64,000 nt of DNA from Beverwykella pulmonaria. Lineage: Eukaryota; Ascomycota; Dothideomycetes; Pleosporales; Melanommataceae. A program made the position numbers and the translations under genes. A model generated the notes under the pieces. The model was not told the origin of the DNA and did no database searches. It was given only the letters and a program-made list of their open reading frames with translations. Within the stretch, counting starts at the first letter, position 1. Each line of letters opens with the position of its first letter. The DNA lies in assembly GCA_001599595.1 (NCBI GenBank), contig BCHH01000003.1, positions 3,267,151-3,331,150 of the forward strand, in the 5' to 3' direction. Positions 57,238 through 64,000 of this stretch are shown piece by piece.

Positions 57238-59978
57238 CTAAACCTTCGCCTTCTTCTCTTGAGCCAACCTTGTGCGCAGCAGAAGACCTTGCACAGTAAT
57301 GAACAACGAAGAGGTCGACATCATAGCAGCTGCAAGAGTTCTATAAACATACCTGTCAGTTAAGCTTCAACGCGATGGAAATATGTCCACTTACGGGGAA
57401 ATATGAACACCGAAGGTTGCTCCAAGTCCAGCAGCCAACGAAACAGCAACAATATTGTACAGAATCACCCACGCAATATTCGTTGAGACTTGTTGCATTG
57501 TCATCTTCGAAATCTCCAAGAGGGTGATAATTGATTCAAGCTGGGGCTGCAGCAAGAGCACACTGCCGCCAGAGGTCAGACATTTCCGGCCATTTGACAT
57601 CATGACGCCGACGTCTGCGGCTGCGAGACTGGGGCCATCATTCATACCATCACCGATCTGGGAGACTTAGCGGGAGCTTTAGTGCGTTCAGTTTGGGAAG
57701 CTTACCATGAGAACTTTGCCGCCTTTGTCTTGTATCATCTTGATATGTCTGAGCTTTGCCTCTGGGGTTGCAGCAGAGTCTAGGACGGGGATGCCAAGCT
57801 CTTTGGATATGCGATTCGCCTCGGCGGGTTGGTCGCCGGTAAGCTAAGTGAATTCAGTTAGAAGACGAATAGGTGGAAGAAGATTGCGTCCGACCTACCA
57901 TGCTAACTTCGAGTCCTTGAATTTTCAACGCATTGATGGTGAGTTTTGCATCTGGTCTCACTGCATCCTGCAGAATAATGGATGCTGCAATGTTTCCATC
58001 TACACCAACAAAAACAACAAAACCTTCGTTTACGATATCCACTGGCAGAGCCTCAACTCCCGTCACATCGTTATCTTTCATCCAGGCTAGATTTCCAACG
58101 CAAACTACTTTCCAAAGCCCATCTCCCAAATTGACTTCACACTTCACGCCTCTTCCCCCAGTCTCAACTAGTTTTCTCGCGCCGCCAAAGTCCTGGTATG
58201 CTTTCCACAGGTCACCTGACATCGACAACATTCTGCGGAAGATTGCCATTGCTAGGGGATGCGCCGACATTCCCTTTTCTTCGGCGGCGCAGATGAGAGT
58301 TGCGAGTTTGTTCTCGCTGTCTTTCCAGCGGTTGTTGATGGAAATGTCGCTTACTGTTAGGATACCGCGTGTGAGTGTACCTGTTTTATCCATGACGATA
58401 TGGGTGATGAATTTGAGGCGCTCCATAGTTTCGCCACCTTCCAGCATAAGGATACCTTTTCGCCATGAGACGTCTACAAAATGTTAGGAACCAAACGATC
58501 GGGAACGCTGTAGAAATACATTTACCAATACCGGCCATTACGGCACAAGGGGTAGCTAAACCAAGAGCGCAAGGACACGCCGCCGTGAGAACTGTCATCA
58601 ATTTCCGGCCTGTGACATCAACCGCGTCCATCCATCCAGCGCCCTGCTCAGTCGCAGAAAAGAACGTGTACATCGCTGTCAATGTCGAGATCATAAAGAT
58701 AATACTGACAAAGTACTGCGTTATAACATCAACACGATGTTGCACCGATATCTTCGTACTCAGCGAATTCTCCACACTCCTCACTAGCTGTACAAGGAAG
58801 CTCCCCTGGAAGTCCTGGTTGACCCTCGCAATCAACTGATTCGGCCCATTCCGCGACCCAGCTAGCAGTTGGTCACCTTCCTCCTTGGTTTTTGGCAAAG
58901 GCTCGCCGGTTATCACAGCCTCGTTGACGTGCGACTTCCCAGACATAACATAGCAGTCGCATGGCACGATGTTGAAGGCGTCGATGACGATTTCATCACC
59001 TGAGCGCACGATGGAAGTTGGGACACGCTTTTTGCTCAGTTTGGCGAGTTTCACGGAGGAGGTTTGGTCGAGGAGGGAGTACAGCCCAGCGAATGTGTCG
59101 GTGGCTCGTCGTCGCGATAGAAGATCCATGTATCGCCCAACTGTGATAATGAGGAGGACTCCGATGATGGTGTCGAAGTACAGCGCGTCTGACCTCGGAT
59201 TGGTCTGGAACATATCGAGCAAATTCAAAGAAAGACCAACGGCGGTTGACGCGGTGATGAGGGTGTGCATATTGACCCTCATATGCCAAGCCGCTGTCAC
59301 CGCGTTCCTGAAGATCCAATTCCCATATCTCGCGGCCGCTATTGCTGTGAGGTGGAACAACGCAATAGGCCTGCTGAAACGAATAATTGGAGACACCAGA
59401 AACCAATCGAGTCCAGCGTAATCCGGCAGTGTCCCCAGCGCGAAGATGACTGCAGAGAAGAGCGAGAGCCCTATCAGAGAACTTCGCAGGGTCGCCAGTT
59501 CTGTAGTATGCTGTAGCGTCTGTATCTTTTGCGCGCCCGCTCGCTCTCCAATCTCGGCATCATATCCAACATCCCTAATCGCTTCCACAATATCTCCCTG
59601 TTTCGTGTCCTTTTCGTGCAAAATTCTTGCTTCTTGGAAAGGTAACGAGACCAAGACTTCGTTTACCCCCGGGACGCTTTTCAGCGCAGACTCCACCGTT
59701 AATGTACACGCCGCACATGTCATTCCAGATATTGAAACAATCGTAACACATGATTCATTATTGTCCTGCTTCTGCGAATAGATGAGCTCTTCTTCGTCAT
59801 CGTACGTATGTTCGACCGACTCGTTGTATTGCAAGTGGAGATTTATGTCGAGCGCGTCACAGCTGCGGATGATGAAGGCGATCATCGACGCTGCGATGTA
59901 GCAGCATGCCATGGTGAGTTCGAGTTCAAGTTCGAAGGTTTTGCCGGATTTTCGACGGGCGCGCACTCTTATTAGCAA
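57238..59978 (-). CDS. Copper-transporting P1B-type ATPase
   Basis: Five exons (59978-58526, 58473-57899, 57843-57706, 57657-57395, 57340-57238) give at least 843 residues. Counting from the codon at 59978, a heavy-metal-binding domain has MTCAAC at 86-91. The membrane CPC metal motif (AACPCALGLATPCA) is at 468-470. The phosphorylated aspartate of DKTGTLT is near 513, the SAHPLA histidine-proline motif follows, and GDGMNDGPSLAAADVG lies in the fourth exon. The actuator TGE is ITGEPLP. These residues indicate Cu(I) export or loading at the Golgi or plasma membrane. The 5' end is unresolved: homology-like sequence continues upstream in frame to about 60030 (SFESCCIGGSKRGR), and a further cysteine-rich exon probably exists. 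The first ATG downstream of 59978 is at 59912 (MACCYIAAS). Introns are 53, 55, 48 and 54 bases. Confidence 0.9.
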
Positions 59979-61435
59979 CGCCGTTGTGGTTCTTCCACGC
60001 TTGGATCCTCCGATGCAGCAGCTCTCAAAACTTTGTTCAAGTCAAAATTGCAACCTATCCGCGACAACAACGAACAAGAATCGACGATCTTAATCTGAGA
60101 TCCAGAGCCCCTCCAGCATCCCCATGAGGCACTGGAACAAAGTGCTGACTAGACTACCGAGGCTGGGAATGATTGGGGTCCGGGGAATAAGTGCGGGGTG
60201 GCAGTTAGCCTGGGCACGGACGACATCCGTGTTCACGGTCCGCCTTCTATGCATGCAAGAAAGGAAGTGAAGAAGGAAGAAAGATCCGTGCATAGAACTC
60301 AAGATGACCGGATGTCTCGGTGTTGCCATCAGCTTGTACGAGTCCACGACCGGCGACCGTCGCTATGAAGAGAAAGGCTCGCTCGACTTCCACAAGCGCT
60401 CCTACGGCGACCTTGTAGACACAGAATATGGTGACGAACAACTACTGCCTCCTCCCCTGTGAGCCAAATTGGACATACAGCCTGTGCAACCTGGTTGGAA
60501 TAGCCAGCCTCATTATCATTTTGCTTATGCTAGGCAACGACTACACTGAGAAGATTAAGCCCTGTTTCCAATGTGCTTTCGAGGACGAAATGACCGAGCC
60601 GATAGTCGCATTATACCCATCCGCTCGCCCATTCTGAGCACATTACTTACGACAACGAGGTCTTCCCTGTCATTGCTGCGCCGTCTGGCTCGGTATACAT
60701 AAAGGGTCTCTCGCCTACAACTCAAGCAAGCTTATTTGCTTGAATTGCAGGTAACACCGCCTGGGAAAAAGAACGATAGATGTATTGTTAAGTTAGCAGA
60801 TTAGCTGATCCCGTGGCAAGCTAAAGCAACGTTTGGCCGTCGCAACGCGCACAAATAGGTGGGCTGATTTTGGTTGGCTTAAGGTATGTGCTTGTCCCTT
60901 GGGTAGCTAAGCTCTAACGATAAGACCGATAGATCAAGGCGCTAGAGGTTGCTGGCGGATAGGGCCGGCGATGGCTCTAAAGTTTATGCCAGATGTTAGC
61001 CTTTGACCCCAAAAACTTGTACGGCCCTCTACGCATTGCCACTCCTTCTGTCAGTGTAGAAGTGACTTACAGAGGCGGCGGCGCATGGGCGGGGGAGGTT
61101 AGGGTTGAGGGCGAAGGCGGCGAGGGGACGACGGTGGCCACATTTTCGCGTTGTAAGAGAGATGAGAAAACCATCGGGGACCCTTTGGTTTTATTGTTCT
61201 CAGATGCTATCAATGCCTACTTCCCTATGTTGGCTGATGCCTACGTTGCTCTACCCCCAAACAAAACATCTCGACTGCTGGCTTCCTCATTTGATACCAC
61301 TATTACTTATGACAAGCAGTTATTTGAGCAGAGAGGTAAAAGCGGGTTGTAATGCAAGATAACTAGGTGACGAGTTGAAGTAGCTCGGCAGAATGGTTAT
61401 ATACACGGTCACGCGGCTGAAAAATAAATCCGAAC
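59979..61435. other. Region upstream of the copper ATPase, one unassigned ORF
   Basis: About 1.45 kb. The first 60 bases continue the ATPase frame on the minus strand. A 119-codon plus-strand frame at 60993-61352 begins MLAFDPKNLYGPLRIATPSV and is listed separately. Other short frames are unsupported. Confidence 0.4.
60993..61352 (+). CDS. Hypothetical protein, possibly a fragment
   Basis: A 119-residue frame with normal-looking composition (DPKNLYGPLRIATPSVSVEV, then TVATFSRCKRDEKTIGDPLV) and no recognised family. There is no clear promoter, and the frame lies between a metal pump and transposon remains. It could be a small gene, an exon of a larger gene or a relic. Confidence 0.25.
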   Translation: MLAFDPKNLYGPLRIATPSVSVEVTYRGGGAWAGEVRVEGEGGEGTTVATFSRCKRDEKTIGDPLVLLFSDAINAYFPMLADAYVALPPNKTSRLLASSFDTTITYDKQLFEQRGKSGL

Positions 61436-62380
61436 TCACAAATACCCCACCAAAGGGGGGGTTTTTTTTTTTGGCATATTTTGTAGGAAGTCGGTGCGGC
61501 AGTGTAGTAATTTATATACAAAATCAATACCCAGTAATCCTGCTGTCCATCTCGATACAATCCTTGGGTTTTGGGGCATAGATCTCACGCGTTCGTTGAT
61601 AAATGCTTGGGAAACGCTGCCCCAACCTTCAATTGCCAGCTCCCTTGTTTCCAACTCATCCCAATGTGGGAACCTTTTGAGGTATTGTTTAGGGGGTAAC
61701 TAGCAGTTTTCAATAGGCGATAAATCGGGGGAGTTGTGGCAATTGAAATAGGACTCTAGACCGCGCTGCTTCTTCCAGGTGCGAACAATATTGGTCTTCC
61801 CAGTGCCATGCCCTGCGTCACCATCCTCCTCAAGCACAAAGTCGTCACCGCGATCGATCCAGGGCTTGACAATTGGCTTAAGGATTTGGTCTCTATACGC
61901 CTTAAGGCTCATCTTTCCGTTTTTGTTTCCTGGTATGTTGTAGAAGTAGAGATTAGACTTGAAGTTATACCCAACAGCAGCCCAAGAATGTGCCCTTTCA
62001 AAGTGCCTCTCGTCGTCGCGATTACGATGTTCTTGTATACAATCTGCTTAGTATCTCTCGGCTAGTTTCCTAATTATACGCTGCTTGCCCTGTGGTCCTA
62101 CACCCCAATGCACCTCGTCGGAAAATCACACTCTATGCCAATCTTCTGGTTGGGGTAATGCTCTAACAGAACTGTACTCCACTCCTTTCAATCCTTCCCA
62201 GTTCTTGGAGACACCCATCCTTTTTGACAGGCAATACACTTGTGATAATCCATTGATCCCATGCCACGTTATAGTGTTCTGCCAGAGACGTCAAGGCCTG
62301 TTTCCTCAGCAAGTTGATCCTATGTGAGACATTAATTGAGCTCTGGCTGATCTTTACAGGGACGTCGATGAACGTTAACG
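61436..62380 (-). pseudogene. Tc1/mariner-like transposase relic (C-terminal part)
   Basis: On the minus strand, pieces of a DDE_3-type transposase follow in order but in changing frames: MDYHKCIACQKGWVSPRT near 62270-62210, then [20 protein letters not shown] near 61900. After these come [15 protein letters not shown] and [14 protein letters not shown], the second Asp and final Glu region, and ELAIEGWGSVSQAFINERVR near 61640. Stops and frameshifts are frequent. The N-terminal DNA-binding part is missing, and pogo sequence takes its place to the right. Confidence 0.75.
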
Positions 62381-62861
62381 TTGTGCTGGCTGGTTTTGTG
62401 CTGCAGCAGGTTGAAGTAGAGCTTTTATTTATCCCCTAAATCAGCTTGGTGGCAGTTGCTGTCCATACCTGTCACCCATTATGAGAGAAGATGGATGCTG
62501 GGTTGGCTGATGAAGCGAGTAACCTAGCTCTCGCTCACTGGCTTCTTGGCTATTGTTGACGCGAAATTTTGTATTATCTCTCATGTAAGAGGAATATGAT
62601 GCGCTGTGAGTCCTTCTATATACTTCACAAGCTCCCGCTCTTGTTGTGAACTTGGTCGCGTGTGGTTGTGTTGCAGCTCTGTGCCTTCGCGTCAAAGTTG
62701 AGCGCACAACACCATGCTTGTGCGCTATTTTGGTATAGCAGAGTTCTTCACCAGACTTCAGCGACTCTATATCTGCAAGCGCGTCGTCAATTGGAGCCAT
62801 AATGGTGGAGTTGTGAGGTTGAGAAGTTTGACGTGTTTGCGCACCGCGCGCACGGACACGG
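62381..62861 (-). pseudogene. Pogo/Fot-type transposase relic (N-terminal part)
   Basis: The ATG at 62800 starts MAPIDDALADIESLKSGEEL, closely similar to the pogo transposase start at 44105 (MAPIDDALAELELL). KIAHKHGVVRSTLTRR, the helix-turn-helix, follows. Further pieces lie in shifted frames, ending near 62400. Upstream, TA followed by CCGTGTCCGTGCGCGCGGTG on the minus strand (from 62861) may be the decayed element end, at a similar distance from the ATG as in the 44-kb element. Catalytic core and right end are absent. Confidence 0.65.
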
Positions 62862-63068
62862 TAAAGCGACTTGGCATTTTAGCGTATGCAGAATTCGCGC
62901 AAAGCTTGGCAAATGTCAATCGTTCGAATCCCACCCCAAAATCACAGCCAAATTGACGAAATCCGCGAATCACCGCCATATCGTCCCTATATCACGTGTA
63001 GGTAATTGAGGCAGTAAATATACGTGCACAGGCCTATACTCACAACTTTTTTAGTGTTGTAGGTCACC
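62862..63068. other. Spacer between transposon relic and Tc1-like gene
   Basis: About 207 bases; presumably contains the left end and promoter of the element at 63 kb. I could not define a terminal repeat because the right end is outside the window. Confidence 0.35.
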
Positions 63069-64000
63069 ATGCAACGCGCAGAAGGACTTAATTTAAGCAG
63101 GGCTCCAACGGGCACGCGTCTCCCAGTTTATCACCCGCCTGTACCAAATCAACCTATCTCTTCAAGGCACGGCCATCAGTATGCCCACAAGCGATCGCGC
63201 GTATATCATCTGCTGGTCCAGGCCGTCGACTTCGCAGAGATCCAAGAGCGGGTCGGCGTCAACTACAGCTTCGTGTATCGGATCCACCGCAACCTTATGA
63301 CATATGGAACCATACAGAAACCACGACTAAGGAAGCTGGGGAGGCGCCCAAACCTCACAAGGGCGGACAGAGACGCGTTGTTTGAGGAGCTCTGCCAGCA
63401 CGGCTGGATGATGCAAGATGAGATAGTCCACTGGCTGCTCTACGAGCGCGGCGTTGCGGTTGATCAGTCCACTGTCTCTCGTACGCTTGATGCAGAGGGA
63501 TGGAATAGGAAGGCTCTGCGGTTGATTTCACTGAATCGGAGTGAGGAGTTGCGCGACGCCTATCGCGAAGCAATGTCGAGGTATACTGCGGACGAGTTAG
63601 TATTTATTGACGAGTCAATTTTTTGCGAGAAGACTGGCTGGAGGCATCGCGCTTATGGCCCAATTGGTGAAGAGAATCGGTGGATTGGGGACGCCCGGCG
63701 TGGGAAGTCCTGGTCCATCCTACCTGCCTATACTCTCAAGAACGGATACCTAGATTGCACTGCCTTCAAGGAGGGCTACTTCAAGGCCGAGGAGATTGTG
63801 GACTGGCTGCAAACTCAGTTGTTGCCAGCGATTGATCGGGAGATGGAAGGAAGAACCTGCTGCATTGTGCTTGACAATTGTTCAACGCATTGCAACGCGG
63901 TGATTAGTGACACTATTAGAAGAGGAGGACATACAGTACAGTACCTGCCACCGTACTCGCCAGATTACAACCCAATTGAGCTCACCTTCTTAGTGCTAAA
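63069..64000 (+). CDS. Tc1/mariner-superfamily transposase, DD34E type, partial at window end
   Basis: From the ATG at 63069 the frame stays open for 310 codons to the window edge, with no stop. An N-terminal helix-turn-helix (VDFAEIQERVGVNYSFVYRI) and a second winged part (LCQHGWMMQDEIVHWLLYER, VDQSTVSRTLDAEGW) precede the DDE_3 core. Catalytic residues are Asp in LVFIDESIF, Asp in CIVLDNCSTHC and Glu in SPDYNPIEL, with 34 residues between the last two (DD34E). The sequence WRHRAYGPIGEENRW between them is also typical. Codon use is GC-rich and gene-like, unlike the AT-shifted hAT and pogo copies. Only the C-terminal tail is missing, beyond 64000. It may encode an intact transposase. Confidence 0.88.
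   Translation, partial: MQRAEGLNLSRAPTGTRLPVYHPPVPNQPISSRHGHQYAHKRSRVYHLLVQAVDFAEIQERVGVNYSFVYRIHRNLMTYGTIQKPRLRKLGRRPNLTRADRDALFEELCQHGWMMQDEIVHWLLYERGVAVDQSTVSRTLDAEGWNRKALRLISLNRSEELRDAYREAMSRYTADELVFIDESIFCEKTGWRHRAYGPIGEENRWIGDARRGKSWSILPAYTLKNGYLDCTAFKEGYFKAEEIVDWLQTQLLPAIDREMEGRTCCIVLDNCSTHCNAVISDTIRRGGHTVQYLPPYSPDYNPIELTFLVL

Noticed and set aside
60304..60637. Possible two-exon gene ending in a membrane helix
   Set aside because: A GTGAGC donor and CAG acceptor restore the frame, but the implied intron is only 22 bases, too short to be credible.
62920..62950. Stretch resembling a tRNA T-arm (TTCGAATCCCACC)
   Set aside because: No matching acceptor, D or anticodon stems nearby; it lies at the margin of a transposon relic.

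Overview
The window looks like nuclear DNA of a filamentous ascomycete (Pezizomycotina; Dothideomycetes is my inference from gene style, not proven). Genes are mostly single, on both strands, and carry short introns (about 48-90 bases, GT..AG). Families such as SconB/Met30, Zn(II)2Cys6 regulators, CFEM proteins and small BTB proteins fit this. No rRNA, tRNA or CRISPR array was recognised. Exon joins were worked out by hand from splice consensus, reading frame and family conservation.

Layout. 0-30 kb is gene-rich: autophagy scaffold Atg17 (-), SCF subunit SconB/Met30 (+), a LaeA-like methyltransferase (-) divergent from a cytochrome P450 (+), an MFS sugar transporter (+), a Zn2Cys6 regulator spliced from four exons (-), a small BTB protein (-), an F-box protein (-), an SDR oxidoreductase (+), the ubiquitin/Cdc48 adaptor Doa1/PLAA (-) and a BTB protein (+). 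30-46 kb alternates decay and genes: a complete but dead hAT transposon with target duplication, a broken F-box-like gene, an intact DHA2-type MFS exporter, BTB relics, a nitroreductase, and a complete but dead pogo/Fot-type transposon with perfect 40-bp ends, followed by an 81-bp fold-back element. 46-60 kb holds a GH47 alpha-mannosidase, a CFEM protein, a small membrane protein, an alpha/beta-barrel-like protein, a second small cell-wall-type protein, an F-box relic and a copper P-type ATPase. 61-64 kb is again transposon territory: a Tc1-like relic abutting a pogo N-terminal relic, and an open DD34E Tc1-like transposase that runs off the window.

How it works together. There is no obvious operon-like or biosynthetic cluster. 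Recurring themes are ubiquitin-linked proteins (SconB, Doa1, F-box and BTB proteins plus several of their relics) and surface or transport functions (sugar and drug MFS, CFEM, GPI-type protein, copper pump). In the hAT and pogo elements every premature stop is explicable by C-to-T change at Gln or Arg codons (one codon also needs a G-to-A change), and the frame is otherwise continuous. That is a RIP-like or methyl-cytosine decay signature. The Tc1-like ORF at the right edge lacks it.
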